Below, piece after piece: positions 8,591 through 17,241 of a stretch of DNA of 64,000 bases (position 1 is its first letter; the number at the start of each line of letters is the position of its first letter). Below the pieces are notes generated by a model. That model was not told the DNA's origin. It searched no databases and saw only the letters and a list, made by a program, of their open reading frames with translations. The translations under genes and the position numbers were made by a program. Source of the DNA: Pseudomonadota bacterium (lineage in GTDB: Bacteria > Pseudomonadota > Gammaproteobacteria > Burkholderiales > Rhodocyclaceae); assembly GCA_018262195.1 (NCBI GenBank), contig JAGTRS010000001.1, positions 124,001 through 188,000 of the forward strand. The letters run 5' to 3'.

Positions 8591-8686
8591 TTTCCCGAAA
8601 CGCCCGGCCTAATCTCTCCACACCAGTAGCCGGACTGCATTTTCGGCACTGAGACCTTCAATCAATTTAATAAACAGGAGCACACC

Positions 8687-8872
8687 ATGAACAAGGATCA
8701 AGCCGAGGGTCGTCTCGAAGAAGCCAAAGGCAGAGTCAAGGAAGTCGCCGGCAAGCTGGTCGGCAATGACGAGCTGGAAGTGAAGGGAAAGATTCAAAAA
8801 TCCGGCGGCAAAGCTCAGGCCGCCTACGGCGATCTGAAAGAAGACGTCAAGGACGCCGTCAAGGGCAAATAA
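8687..8872 (+). CDS. CsbD-family stress protein
   Basis: 61 residues, highly charged and hydrophilic, with the CsbD pattern NKDQAEGRLEEAKGRVKEVAGKL followed by a second helical copy. CsbD proteins are general-stress induced in many bacteria; biochemical role unknown. AGGAG precedes the ATG and a dyad copy is 96 bp upstream, consistent with stress control. Confidence 0.9.
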   Translation: MNKDQAEGRLEEAKGRVKEVAGKLVGNDELEVKGKIQKSGGKAQAAYGDLKEDVKDAVKGK

Positions 8873-8949
8873 GCCGTCGAAGTCTTGGCCACATTTTCTG
8901 CAAGCTGTTTCCGATTCAGATATCCCCTAAACAAATTCAGGAGCATCAA

Positions 8950-9333
8950 ATGAACGATACGATCAATTCCAGTGTAATCACTGCCGGCAGCCGTGCCCCA
9001 CGAGTCCTCAGCGCCAGTTCGCTCGCCAGCGACGATGTTTACAACCCGAAAGGCGACAAGCTGGGCAGCATCAAGGAACTCATGCTGAACATTGAAAGCG
9101 GCAAGATTTGCTATGCCGTACTGTCCTTCGGCGGCTTTCTCAGCCTCGGCGAAAAGCTTTTTGCCGTGCCCTGGAGCGCGCTGACGGTCGATACTGAAAA
9201 CAAGCGTCTGGTCATGGATACCGACGAAGAGCGTCTGAAGAATGCGCCGGGCTTCGATGCCGACAACTGGCCCAACATGGCGGATGCCACTTGGGAAAAG
9301 ACCGTCCACGGCTATTACGGCACGACGTACTGA
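8950..9333 (+). CDS. PRC-barrel domain protein
   Basis: 127 residues. The middle (about 25-95) is a PRC-barrel: VYNPKGDKLGSIKELMLNIESGKICYAVLSFGGF, then LFAVPWSALTVD. Cytoplasmic by lack of signal peptide. PRC-barrel proteins of this type are common beside CsbD genes in stress clusters. TCAGGAGCATCAA precedes the ATG. Might be co-transcribed with CsbD (77-base gap). Confidence 0.88.
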   Translation: MNDTINSSVITAGSRAPRVLSASSLASDDVYNPKGDKLGSIKELMLNIESGKICYAVLSFGGFLSLGEKLFAVPWSALTVDTENKRLVMDTDEERLKNAPGFDADNWPNMADATWEKTVHGYYGTTY

Positions 9334-9362
9334 AGCAGTCAGGCATCCTGCCTGTCGTTATT

Positions 9363-9398
9363 GCACGCTTGGTCAGACCCTACGCTGATCAAGCGTGC
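9363..9398. repeat. 9-bp inverted repeat between PRC and transglutaminase genes
   Basis: GCACGCTTG (9363-9371) and CAAGCGTGC (9390-9398) are perfect complements around an 18-base spacer, 53 bp before the transglutaminase-like start. Could be an operator or leader hairpin; there is no T-run. Confidence 0.45.
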
Positions 9399-9450
9399 CA
9401 AGCCCATTCGTACCCAGTTTTTAACCCATATCCGAAAGCTCGCCAGTTTC

Positions 9451-10371
9451 ATGATCAGTATCCAATTGCAGATTGACTTGAGGTACGAAATTGACGGCGC
9501 AGGTGCCGATTTCATATTCAACATCCATGCCGCGCAAACGCCGAGCCAGCGCGTTTCGGCCGAAAACCTCGCGCTCAGCCAGTCGATCCCGCTACAGATG
9601 TACACCTCGCCCGTAACCGGCAATCGCTATATGCAGCTGCATGCAGCGCCGGGGACTTTGAATCTGAGCTACAACGCAACCATCGATCTGACGCATCACT
9701 TTGCCGATCCGTCGAAAATTGCCGAAGTGGCCGTGCGGAATTTGCCGCCGGAAGTCATTGGCTATATCTACCCAAGCCGCTATTGCCAGTCGGACCGACT
9801 GATCAAACTTGCCAACAATGAGTTCGGGAGATTCACCCAGGGGTATAGCCGGGTACAGGGAATCCAGGAATGGGTGAAAAGACATGTCACATTTACGCTG
9901 AACAGCACGAACACAAATACGTCGGCAGTCGATACGCTGATTCAACGTGTCGGCGTGTGCCGGGATTTTGCGCACCTGATGATTGCCCTTTGCCGCGCCC
10001 TCAATATTCCGGCTCGCTTCGCTACCGGCACTGATTACGGCGCCGACCCGACGCTGGGCCCATCAGATTTCCAGGCCTATGTTGAGGTATTTCTTGGCGA
10101 CCGCTGGTATATCTTCGATCCCTCTGGCACCGGCATTCCAATGGGATTCGTGCGTTTCGGGACCGGCCGGGATGCTGCAGAGGTGTCGTTTGCGACAGTT
10201 TTCGGCGGCGTCCAGACACATGCCGCAGTCATCCGCGCCATTGCCATTGAGGATTCAGCCAACGGCATGGTGCTGCCTCATTTCTGCAATGAAGCGTTGT
10301 CGACCGACAGCTCGACGGTGCCACCAGCCACCGATTTCATTCAATGCAATGACCAGCCACTGCTCTGGTAG
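9451..10371 (+). CDS. Transglutaminase-like protein with catalytic His replaced
   Basis: 306 residues from ATG 9451; no strong ribosome site, and a TTG at 9361 would run through the inverted repeat. Residues 1-90 match the bacterial transglutaminase N-terminal beta domain. The protease-like core has Cys170 in RVGVCRDFAH and Asp223 in WYIFDPSG, but the position between them, normally His in a DFHA-type motif, is Gln208 (DFQAYVEV). Thus it may be catalytically dead or altered. It lies just before a diguanylate cyclase (34-base gap). Confidence 0.85.
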   Translation: MISIQLQIDLRYEIDGAGADFIFNIHAAQTPSQRVSAENLALSQSIPLQMYTSPVTGNRYMQLHAAPGTLNLSYNATIDLTHHFADPSKIAEVAVRNLPPEVIGYIYPSRYCQSDRLIKLANNEFGRFTQGYSRVQGIQEWVKRHVTFTLNSTNTNTSAVDTLIQRVGVCRDFAHLMIALCRALNIPARFATGTDYGADPTLGPSDFQAYVEVFLGDRWYIFDPSGTGIPMGFVRFGTGRDAAEVSFATVFGGVQTHAAVIRAIAIEDSANGMVLPHFCNEALSTDSSTVPPATDFIQCNDQPLLW

Positions 10372-10405
10372 AACCAGGGGTAGCTATCACCAGGAACATG
10401 GATCC

Positions 10406-11272
10406 ATGCCAGAAGAAAACAGCGCTCAATCGTTGAAAAATCCTGACCCCGCCACTTCACTGTCCCAGGTACTGGGACAAAGTGAGCGCATCAAGGATAT
10501 TGTCGAAGAATGCGCAGACGATCTGTCGTCGGTCAACGCCAGACTCAAGCTCGAACTGACCGAGGGAGAGGTTTCGCCCGGTGTCGAAAACGCCCTCGAA
10601 ATAAGCGAGGCCGTCGAGGACAAGGTGCAAATTGCTTCCGATGAGTTATCGCTGGTCAATATGGCGCTGCAGGACGAGGTGCACGAGCGGACCATCCTCC
10701 AGGAAAAATTGGCTGCAGAAATAAAACAGGGCGACAAAGCGCGCCATGCATCGCTCCATGACCCACTGACCGGCCTACCCAACCGCGCGCTGTTCAATGA
10801 TCGGCTTGAGCACGGATTGGCTCATGCGAAGCGGAATGGCCATTCTTTGGTCGTGATGTTCGTCGACCTGGATGATTTCAAGCGTATCAACGATACGCAT
10901 GGCCATGACGTCGGCGACATCGTGTTGACGACAATTGCCGGGCGGATCAAGCAAGCCTCTCGAGACGAAGACACCGTCTGCCGCCATGGAGGAGATGAAT
11001 TTCTGTACATACTGGCGGAGATCACCAGCGAACGGGACATCACGCCCATCGCGGAAAAGATCATCGCAATGGTAAAGCTGCCATGCGACATCCGGATAAG
11101 GAACATCAACATCCGCCTGGTCGTTCATCCGAGCATTGGCATTGCGATCTTCCCGAGCGATGGGATGACTGCAGAATCTCTGGTCGCCAATGCCGACAAG
11201 GCCATGTACCAGGCCAAACGGAACAAATCCGGGTATTCGCTTTTCGGTGATTTGGCTTTACTGCCCGACTGA
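10406..11272 (+). CDS. Diguanylate cyclase (coiled coil-GGDEF)
   Basis: 288 residues, no transmembrane segment. Residues 1-120 are polar and helical, probably a coiled coil for dimerisation; the GGDEF domain follows (DPLTGLPNRALFNDRL). The active site HGGDEF is intact, and RDED five residues before it is a canonical inhibitory I-site, so it should make c-di-GMP with product inhibition. ATG 10406 chosen since it follows the transglutaminase gene; a longer frame from 9983 lies inside that gene. Confidence 0.9.
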   Translation: MPEENSAQSLKNPDPATSLSQVLGQSERIKDIVEECADDLSSVNARLKLELTEGEVSPGVENALEISEAVEDKVQIASDELSLVNMALQDEVHERTILQEKLAAEIKQGDKARHASLHDPLTGLPNRALFNDRLEHGLAHAKRNGHSLVVMFVDLDDFKRINDTHGHDVGDIVLTTIAGRIKQASRDEDTVCRHGGDEFLYILAEITSERDITPIAEKIIAMVKLPCDIRIRNINIRLVVHPSIGIAIFPSDGMTAESLVANADKAMYQAKRNKSGYSLFGDLALLPD

Positions 11273-11303
11273 AAGCCACTGGCGCCGGGCCTTGATCGTG
11301 CAC

Positions 11304-11334
11304 AAAAAAATCCCGACCTTTGGGGAGCCGGGAT
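11304..11334 (-). terminator. Rho-independent terminator (minus strand)
   Basis: Read on the minus strand: ATCCCG stem and CGGGAT partner around a G/C-rich loop, then seven T. It ends the 59-residue gene at 11361. Confidence 0.8.
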
Positions 11335-11360
11335 AAAGGCAGGTGATTATTGGCTTGGAT

Positions 11361-11540
11361 CTAGGAGCGCTTGCCTGAAGGGCCAAAGTACTTTTGCCAA
11401 TCCATGTCGGACAATCTCAGGACTTCCATCTCGGGAAGTCGGCGTTCAGCGTGGCGGCGCTGCTCATAGAATCCAGCCGGTAAGGTTGACTCACCGATTC
11501 GCCTGTCCTGGCGACCACGAAGCTTATCTGACAACGCCAT
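11361..11540 (-). CDS. Small basic hypothetical protein, 59 residues
   Basis: Begins MALSDKLRGRQDRRIGEST and is rich in Arg. No domain recognised. AAGGAGAACGGC precedes the ATG and a terminator follows the stop, so it is a well-formed monocistronic gene. Function unknown. Confidence 0.65.
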   Translation of the reverse strand: MALSDKLRGRQDRRIGESTLPAGFYEQRRHAERRLPEMEVLRLSDMDWQKYFGPSGKRS

Positions 11541-11645
11541 GCCGTTCTCCTTGAGCAAACTATCCGACTTTAGCCCTGGCCTGATGCATCGATGCTTCGG
11601 TCAGGGCATAACCACCAAAAACATCGACTCCTGTCGCACCTGCAT

Positions 11646-12044
11646 TCATCTTTGTTCGGTTGTTTTGCCGTTGAAGTGCTCGGTATCACCCTCTGCATCT
11701 GAACGACGTTTGTGGACGACCCCATCCCGATGATTGGGTGGGGCATAGAGCGTATAAAGCTTCAACGGCCCGGTGCCAGTGTTGATGATGTTGTGATTTA
11801 CCCCGGCTGGAACAAGGATCGCGAAGCCGGCTTGAATCGCTGTCCGGGCACCATTCAGCACCGCCTCGCCAACCCCTTCCTCAACTCGGAAGAACTGGTC
11901 AACCTTGTGAATTTCCGCTCCGATGTCCTCATGAGGATTGAGCGACATCAGGACAAGCTGGGAATTCTTTGCCGTGTATAACACTCGGCGGAAGTCGCCA
12001 TTTTCAACGGCGAGTTTTTCAATATCTTGAATAAAACCGCTCAT
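11646..12044 (-). CDS. Cupin-domain protein
   Basis: 132 residues, single cupin_2 barrel: the first motif has the metal-ligand-like HEDIGAEIHKVDQFF, the second has PAGVNHNIINTG. Probably a small metal-binding cupin; ligand unknown. AGAGGAGTTCTG before the ATG. The C-terminal 25 residues (HKRRSDAEGDTEHFNGKTT) are polar and likely disordered. Confidence 0.88.
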   Translation of the reverse strand: MSGFIQDIEKLAVENGDFRRVLYTAKNSQLVLMSLNPHEDIGAEIHKVDQFFRVEEGVGEAVLNGARTAIQAGFAILVPAGVNHNIINTGTGPLKLYTLYAPPNHRDGVVHKRRSDAEGDTEHFNGKTTEQR

Positions 12045-12139
12045 CAGAACTCCTCTTGCGCTTCGCAGCGACTTGTTGAAAGTTGAAAACAGGATGGCGA
12101 TATTGGTAGCGGCCGGAATCCATCTGCAGGCCTGCTCCC

Positions 12140-12295
12140 CTATCGGGCGCCCTTGTGATCCTTGGGGCCGCTGTTCTTGTGCCTGCCAGCGATCTCACGC
12201 TGCTCTGCCTTCTGTTTCTGCTTGATTACTTCTTCCGAATAGGCTGGCGGTGTTTGCCCCGTTTTGTGGGGCGGCTCTTTGGGTTTCTGGTTCAT
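12140..12295 (-). CDS. 51-residue hydrophilic protein
   Basis: Starts MNQKPKEPPHKTGQTPPAYS and ends in a Lys/His/Arg-rich segment. Rich in Pro, Lys and Gln, probably disordered. CAGGAGACGTAA sits directly upstream of the ATG, and a dyad operator lies 74 bp upstream. No family recognised. Confidence 0.65.
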   Translation of the reverse strand: MNQKPKEPPHKTGQTPPAYSEEVIKQKQKAEQREIAGRHKNSGPKDHKGAR

Positions 12296-12369
12296 TTACG
12301 TCTCCTGATGCGTCATTCATCGGTGTCATCACCAACGTGAACTCACCTTAGAGCGAATGGGTCACGCAT

Positions 12370-12389
12370 TCCGTGCGACAGCCAACATA
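12370..12389. promoter_or_regulatory. 20-bp dyad operator copy
   Basis: TCCGTGCGACAGCCAACATA, 74 bp upstream of the 51-residue gene on the minus strand. Confidence 0.55.
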
Positions 12390-12409
12390 AGACAGAAATC
12401 GAACTACCT

Positions 12410-12520
12410 TCAGTCGATGAATACGATGGCCAGAGCCAGTGCGACGAACAACATCAGGACCGGCAGCATGTGGTCGATGGCAAGTGCGCCGGCCGCGAGA
12501 AGGTCAATTGAATAAAGCAT
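12410..12520 (-). CDS. 36-residue hydrophobic peptide
   Basis: MLYSIDLLAAGALAIDHMLP followed by a hydrophobic helix VLMLFVALALAIVFID. Probably one membrane helix. The ribosome site is weak, but a dyad operator copy lies 53 bp upstream, in the same geometry as for the neighbouring genes. Function unknown. Confidence 0.4.
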   Translation of the reverse strand: MLYSIDLLAAGALAIDHMLPVLMLFVALALAIVFID

Positions 12521-12573
12521 GCTTCAGTCATCCGATGAACGAATTCCCATGAAACCCTGTTCGCGGGAAGCAG

Positions 12574-12593
12574 TCCGTGCGATAGCAAACATT
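12574..12593. promoter_or_regulatory. 20-bp dyad operator copy
   Basis: TCCGTGCGATAGCAAACATT, 53 bp upstream of the 36-residue minus-strand ORF; four mismatches to consensus. Confidence 0.45.
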
Positions 12594-12647
12594 CGTTGAA
12601 AATCGGGCAGGCGTTCTCCCCAATGACAGCAAAAAGAAAACCAGAAC

Positions 12648-12667
12648 TGTGCGTGCCAGCGAACAGA
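12648..12667. promoter_or_regulatory. 20-bp dyad operator copy
   Basis: TGTGCGTGCCAGCGAACAGA, two mismatches, 69 bp upstream of the collagen-like lipoprotein start. Confidence 0.6.
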
Positions 12668-12736
12668 CCGCACATCGCCCCCGGGTCAGTCTGGGACATG
12701 CGGCTTTTCGGCCGCGTACGACCCAAGAGGAAAATC

Positions 12737-13090
12737 ATGAAAAAATCACTCAGCATGCTATTGATCATCGCCGCCTTCGGTCTGGGCGCCTGTACCGGCC
12801 CGGCCGGCCCGCAAGGAGAACGCGGCAGCACCGGCAACACCGGTAATACGGGCAACACCGGCAGCACCGGTAATACCGGTGCCAAGGGTTCGACCGGCAA
12901 CCAGGGCAATACCGGCTACACCGGTGCCCAGGGCGAAATGGGAACCCAAGGCACTACCGGCGCAGTCGGTGATACCGGTGCAACGGGTAACCAGGGCAAC
13001 ACCGGTGCGACCGGCGCCAAGGGCAAGACCGGCTCGACTGGCGGCACCCCTGCCGGCAGCACGGTAATCGTCGTTCCGCCGACACGCTGA
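12737..13090 (+). CDS. Collagen-like lipoprotein 1
   Basis: 117 residues. N-terminal lipoprotein signal ending in the lipobox LGAC (Cys about residue 19), then 27 uninterrupted Gly-X-Y triplets dominated by Gly-X-Thr (GNT, GST, GAT), then a short tail ending VIVVPPTR. Expected to be lipid-anchored in the envelope. Thr-rich Gly-X-Y repeats form collagen-like triple helices in some bacteria. AAGAGGAAAATC precedes the ATG. A paralogue with the same architecture and tail is at 18722-19027. Confidence 0.85.
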   Translation: MKKSLSMLLIIAAFGLGACTGPAGPQGERGSTGNTGNTGNTGSTGNTGAKGSTGNQGNTGYTGAQGEMGTQGTTGAVGDTGATGNQGNTGATGAKGKTGSTGGTPAGSTVIVVPPTR

Positions 13091-13107
13091 TTTCGTAGCG
13101 CACTGAT

Positions 13108-13132
13108 CCAGGGAGAAAGCCGATCTCCCTGG
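13108..13132. repeat. Hairpin after collagen-like gene
   Basis: A 9-bp perfect stem CCAGGGAGA with TCTCCCTGG around a 7-base loop, 17 bp after the stop. It has no T-run, so it is a possible transcript-end stabiliser rather than a classical terminator. Confidence 0.5.
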
Positions 13133-13189
13133 GTCAGCCCGTCAGACAAATTCCAGCGAGCATCATCGGAAATTGGACGGAAGGCTTCC

Positions 13190-13378
13190 ATGAAAACACT
13201 ATCAAACCCGGATCGTATTTCGCTCCAGAGTTCAAAACGCTGTCCCTTGTGCCACGGCTCCATGAACCGTATTCCAAGACGTTTTGTCGATCTGGTGACC
13301 AGTATCTTCTCGCCAGTCCAGCGCTATCGTTGCCGCTCCATGAAATGCGACTGGGAAGGCAACTTGCCCGTGAAATGA
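13190..13378 (+). CDS. Small zinc-ribbon-like protein, 62 residues
   Basis: Contains CPLCH near residue 18 and a second Cys pair in CRSMKC, a four-Cys pattern expected to hold one zinc. Begins MKTLSNPDRISLQSSKRC. GGAAGG precedes the ATG. Found between the collagen-like gene and the magnesium pump; role unknown. Confidence 0.6.
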   Translation: MKTLSNPDRISLQSSKRCPLCHGSMNRIPRRFVDLVTSIFSPVQRYRCRSMKCDWEGNLPVK

Positions 13379-13425
13379 TCGGTGGCCGATACCGTTCATT
13401 TCCAGCCGGCTGAGAGAAGCAAACA

Positions 13426-15984
13426 TCAGGACTGGACAGCGCCATGGGCAGCATGCCAACGATAGAAGCCCCGTTTGGCAATTTCGACGATCACCAGATA
13501 AAGCAGTGCCATGCCGGCCAGAATGAAATAGAAACTGGCCGGTGGCGGCACGAATCCAAAGTAGCTTCCCACCGGCGTAAACGGCAATACGGCGCCCAGC
13601 AGTGCCACGCCCAGCGAGGTGGCCACCAGCACAGGATGCGGACGACTCTTGAACGGATTGCCCCGGGTGCGGATGATGAAGATCACCAGCACCTGGGTGC
13701 ACAGTGATTCGACGAACCAGCCGGTCTGGAACAGCTTCTCATCGGCCTGCAGGACGTTGAGCATGACGTAGAAAGTCAGGAAATCGAAGGCCGAACTGAT
13801 CGGGCCAATGGTCAGCATGAAGTTGCGAATGAACTTGATATCCATGACCCGCGGCCGGCGCAGCTCCTCGGGATCGACCTTGTCGAGTGGAACCGGCACC
13901 TCGGAGATGTCATAGAGCACGTTGTTGAGCAGGATCTGGGTGGGCAGCATCGGCAGGAAAGGCAGGAACAAGACGGCACCTGCCATGCTGAACATGTTCC
14001 CGAAATTCGAACTGGTGCCCATCATGATGTATTTCATGATGTTGCCGAAGGTCCGGCGCCCTTCCTGCACCCCATCGTGCAGTACGTGCAGGTCGTGGTC
14101 GAGCAGGATCATGTCGGCCGCTTCCTTGGCGACATCGACAGCGGAATCGACCGACAGGCCGACATCCGCCGCGTGCAGTGAGGGGGCATCGTTGATGCCA
14201 TCGCCGAGATAGCCGACAACATGGCCGCGCGCCTTGAGGGCCAGGATGATCCGCTCCTTCTGCGCCGGATTCACCCGGCAGAACAGATTGGCTTTTTCGA
14301 CCCGGACGCGCAGTGCAGCGTCGTCCATCTCGGCCATCTCCTTGCCGGTCAGGATGCCGGTGACGGGAATGTTCAACTGGCCGCAAACATGCTGGGTGAC
14401 CAGTTCGCTGTCGCCGGTGACGATCTTGACGGTAATGCCGCTTTCCTTGAGCGCGGCCAGCGCGCGACCGGCGCTTTCCTTCGGTGGATCAAGAAAGGCG
14501 GCAAAGCCGGCGAAGACCAGTTCCGACTCATCGCCGATGACGGCATGCGGGTGGTCAGCGGGGACCTCACGCCAGGCAATGCCCAGCACGCGAAAGCCCT
14601 CTTTCTCGAGATCGATACGCACCGCGTGTATCTTTTCCCGGGCAGCCTTGTCGAGCGGAATCCGCGCCACATTGCCCTGCTCTTCATAGCCTGAGCAGAG
14701 GCCAATGATCTCCTCCGAGGCGCCCTTGACCACCAGCAAACGCCCCTGCCCCTTGTCGAGCAGGACCGAAACGCGCCGCCGCTCGAAATCGAAAGGTACT
14801 TCATCAATTTTCTTCCAGGCACTGACGTCAATGTCCTGGTGCGCCAGAATGGCCTCGTCGAGCGGACTCTTCAGACCGGTTTCGAAGAAGCTGTTGAGGT
14901 AGGCCAGTTCCAGCACCCGCTCGCTCGGCTTACCTTGCGGGTCGGTGTGCCGTTCCAGCCGGATCTTTGCCTCGGTCAGCGTGCCGGTCTTGTCGGTGCA
15001 GAAAACATCCATCGATCCGAGGTTCTGAATTGCCGCCAGTCTTTTGACGATGACTTTCTTCTTCGCCATCAGCAAGGCGCCACGGGCCAGGGTGACTGAC
15101 ACCACCATGGGCAGCAGTTCGGGGGTCAGCCCAACGGCGAGCGCGACGGCGAACAGGAAAGAATCCAGCCACGGTTTGTGCATGAAGGCATTGACCAGCA
15201 GCACGAAAAGCACGAGCAGGATGGTCAGCCGCATGATCAGCATGCCGAAACGGTGTGTGCCGATCTCGAAGGAGGTAGGCGGCGGCGTCCGGGTCAGGGT
15301 GTCGGCAATGGCGCCAATGGCGGTACCTGCCCCGGTGTTGACGACCTGTATCTTGGCGCTGCCGCTGATCACGGTGGTACCCATGAAGACCGCATTGGCC
15401 GCATCCTGGATGTCGGTGGCAGTAGCCGCCAGCTCACCCGGGTGCTTTTCCACCGGGTAGGGCTCACCGGTCAGCAAGGCCTGCTTGACGAAAAAGTCAT
15501 TCGATTCCAGCACCAGGCCATCGGCCGGAATCATGTCGCCGGCCGAGAGCACGACAATATCCCCCGGCACCACTTCGCTCACGGCGACGTCGAGGCGCTG
15601 CCCATCGCGAATCACGCTTGCCCGCAATGAAACCGACTGGCGCAGGCTGGCAGCAGCCTTGCCGGCCCGGTGTTCCTGAACGAAGTCGAGCGTAACGCTG
15701 AACAGCACCATCACAAAGATGATGAAAAAATTGGTCAGTTCACCGGTCATGGCAGAAATCGCACTGGCCACGAGCAGCAACACGATCAGCGGATTCTTGA
15801 AACGGACCAGGAACTGCAGCCACAAGGGCCGTTCCTGATGATCATTGAACAGGTTGGGGCCAAATTTACCCAGGCGAACCCTGGCTTCGGCAGTAGACAA
15901 GCCGGTGCTCGAAGAACCCGGTGCCGTCGCTGCATCGACAGGCGGCGCAAGCCACCACGGCCTTTTAGTCGAATCTGTTGCCAT
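13426..15984 (-). CDS. mgtA: Mg2+-transporting P-type ATPase
   Basis: 852 residues, P3B-type ATPase importing Mg2+ across the inner membrane. Actuator TGE in LLTGEPYPVEKH, phosphorylation motif CTDKTGTLT, hinge GDGINDAPSL, and the MgtA/B-specific stretch KYIMMGTSSNFGNMFSMAGA are intact. C-terminal helices are complete. ATG 15984 chosen because GAGGGGG lies eight bases upstream; upstream starts at 16005/16008 are possible. No Mg2+-sensing leader was seen in the 30 bp between it and the next gene, so expression may come from a promoter further upstream. Confidence 0.93.
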   Translation of the reverse strand: MATDSTKRPWWLAPPVDAATAPGSSSTGLSTAEARVRLGKFGPNLFNDHQERPLWLQFLVRFKNPLIVLLLVASAISAMTGELTNFFIIFVMVLFSVTLDFVQEHRAGKAAASLRQSVSLRASVIRDGQRLDVAVSEVVPGDIVVLSAGDMIPADGLVLESNDFFVKQALLTGEPYPVEKHPGELAATATDIQDAANAVFMGTTVISGSAKIQVVNTGAGTAIGAIADTLTRTPPPTSFEIGTHRFGMLIMRLTILLVLFVLLVNAFMHKPWLDSFLFAVALAVGLTPELLPMVVSVTLARGALLMAKKKVIVKRLAAIQNLGSMDVFCTDKTGTLTEAKIRLERHTDPQGKPSERVLELAYLNSFFETGLKSPLDEAILAHQDIDVSAWKKIDEVPFDFERRRVSVLLDKGQGRLLVVKGASEEIIGLCSGYEEQGNVARIPLDKAAREKIHAVRIDLEKEGFRVLGIAWREVPADHPHAVIGDESELVFAGFAAFLDPPKESAGRALAALKESGITVKIVTGDSELVTQHVCGQLNIPVTGILTGKEMAEMDDAALRVRVEKANLFCRVNPAQKERIILALKARGHVVGYLGDGINDAPSLHAADVGLSVDSAVDVAKEAADMILLDHDLHVLHDGVQEGRRTFGNIMKYIMMGTSSNFGNMFSMAGAVLFLPFLPMLPTQILLNNVLYDISEVPVPLDKVDPEELRRPRVMDIKFIRNFMLTIGPISSAFDFLTFYVMLNVLQADEKLFQTGWFVESLCTQVLVIFIIRTRGNPFKSRPHPVLVATSLGVALLGAVLPFTPVGSYFGFVPPPASFYFILAGMALLYLVIVEIAKRGFYRWHAAHGAVQS

Positions 15985-16014
15985 TCCGGAAGCCCCCTCT
16001 TTCATCAAGATCGG

Positions 16015-16926
16015 CTAAGCAGTAAATCCCACCGTCTGAAATCGTAGCACTTCAGCCCCTCTGGCTGAGGCTGACCCGCCAAAACTGAGTTGTCCCCGGC
16101 CAAAGAGGAGTATTTCCCTGCGATGGATCAACACCTCGTTCTGCTTTTCAAGGGTCACGAAGGTGCCATTGGTACTCTGATCGACAAAGACAAAACGGTC
16201 GAGACGTCGCTCGATCCGGCCATGCTCGCGCGAACAGCGCGTGGCTCGTACGACGACATCGTTGCCAGGCAGGCGACCGATCCGGGTAACCGGCTGACTC
16301 TCGTCAAGCACCATCTCGGCCCCCCTGAAGCGCAACTGGAGTCGCCCCGCGCCATCGCCGGCATCGGCAAGGGCCAGACTCAAGGCCATCTGTTCCGGCT
16401 CCTGCGCAGGCACCTGGAATACTCCAAGGCGCCGCTTGCCACAATTCAGCACTACGTCCGGCATCCGGTTACCGGCCAGTTCCAGCCAGGGAAATAGCCT
16501 GGCCCGTCGAGGCACGCTGAGCAGAATTTGTCCGGGCTGCGCGGTGGCAGAAAGACAGGCGGCAGGATTGTCTCCTGCCGCCGGGAAATACCGCCCTTCC
16601 CTGACCTGGTGTCCGGCACACAAACCGACACCGACGGCCAGGGGAAAGCCGGAATGGGGCGGCAACGCAGCGACACGTTGATGTATCTCGATGGCGGATT
16701 TGAAGGCTTCAGCGCCATCGTTAAAAAAAGCCATCAGTTTGCTGCCCTGGTAATCCACCAGACGGCCGCCATGCGTTTCAACGGTTCGCCGAATGCGTTT
16801 GGCGCAGCGCTCGGTCACATAGAGCGCTTCCGGGTTGCCGAAACGCCGGGCCGGGTTCGTTCCGCCGGCGACATTGACACAAAGTACGGCCAATCGGTTT
16901 TGGCCCATCGCTTCCCGGAGACTCAC
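16015..16926 (-). CDS. Degenerate class III cyclase domain fused to FHA domain
   Basis: 303 residues. Residues 10-170 follow the adenylate/guanylate cyclase fold, but both metal-binding Asp positions are changed: Asn18 in LCVNVAGG and Ser62 in [10 protein letters not shown], and the usual NLAARL helix lacks its Arg. Residues about 205-290 form an FHA domain with intact GR, CSREHGR and STNGTF motifs, which bind phosphothreonine. Likely a phospho-dependent scaffold, not a cyclase. The GTG start overlaps the DUF1328 stop (GTGA). Confidence 0.8.
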   Translation of the reverse strand: MSLREAMGQNRLAVLCVNVAGGTNPARRFGNPEALYVTERCAKRIRRTVETHGGRLVDYQGSKLMAFFNDGAEAFKSAIEIHQRVAALPPHSGFPLAVGVGLCAGHQVREGRYFPAAGDNPAACLSATAQPGQILLSVPRRARLFPWLELAGNRMPDVVLNCGKRRLGVFQVPAQEPEQMALSLALADAGDGAGRLQLRFRGAEMVLDESQPVTRIGRLPGNDVVVRATRCSREHGRIERRLDRFVFVDQSTNGTFVTLEKQNEVLIHRREILLFGRGQLSFGGSASARGAEVLRFQTVGFTA

Positions 16927-17087
16927 TTGCGCCGCGTGAAACCCATGACCAGAGCGAACAAGGAGAGCAACAAGAAGATAAAGAACAGAATCTTGGCGAT
17001 TTCAACGGCGCCGGCTGCGATACCGGTAAAGCCAAAGAGCGCCGCGATCAAGGCGATGATGAAAAATACAATGGCGTAGCGCAACAT
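16923..17087 (-). CDS. DUF1328 small membrane protein
   Basis: 54 residues, two hydrophobic helices: [20 protein letters not shown], then a second helix ending in RRK. This matches the DUF1328/YtjA family of small inner-membrane proteins, often stress induced. AAGGAATGACC precedes the ATG; a second ATG six bases upstream is too close to the ribosome site. A dyad copy is 94 bp upstream. Translationally coupled to the FHA gene. Confidence 0.9.
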   Translation of the reverse strand: MLRYAIVFFIIALIAALFGFTGIAAGAVEIAKILFFIFLLLSLFALVMGFTRRK

Positions 17088-17181
17088 GGTCATTCCTTTC
17101 AATTCGTTCCCTGATCAGAGACCCCAAGGAAACCTGCGATGAAGCTATCGATCGTCATCGTGATCCAGCACTGTGTTTCGG

Positions 17182-17201
17182 TCTGTGCGCCAGGACACGG
17201 A
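17182..17201. promoter_or_regulatory. 20-bp dyad operator copy
   Basis: TCTGTGCGCCAGGACACGGA; left half perfect. Lies 94 bp upstream of the DUF1328 gene. Confidence 0.6.
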
Positions 17202-17241
17202 CAGGCTGGTGTGCCGCGGCAAACCGGGCACTGATTCGGCG

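Noticed and set aside
11584-11606. GCATCGATGC palindrome and flanks upstream of the 59-residue gene
   Set aside because: Short and with no second copy; could be chance, so not called an operator.
12758-13100. CRISPR-like tandem repeats around 12.8-13.1 kb
   Set aside because: The repetition is codon-level Gly-X-Y coding sequence of the collagen-like lipoprotein, not spaced repeats.
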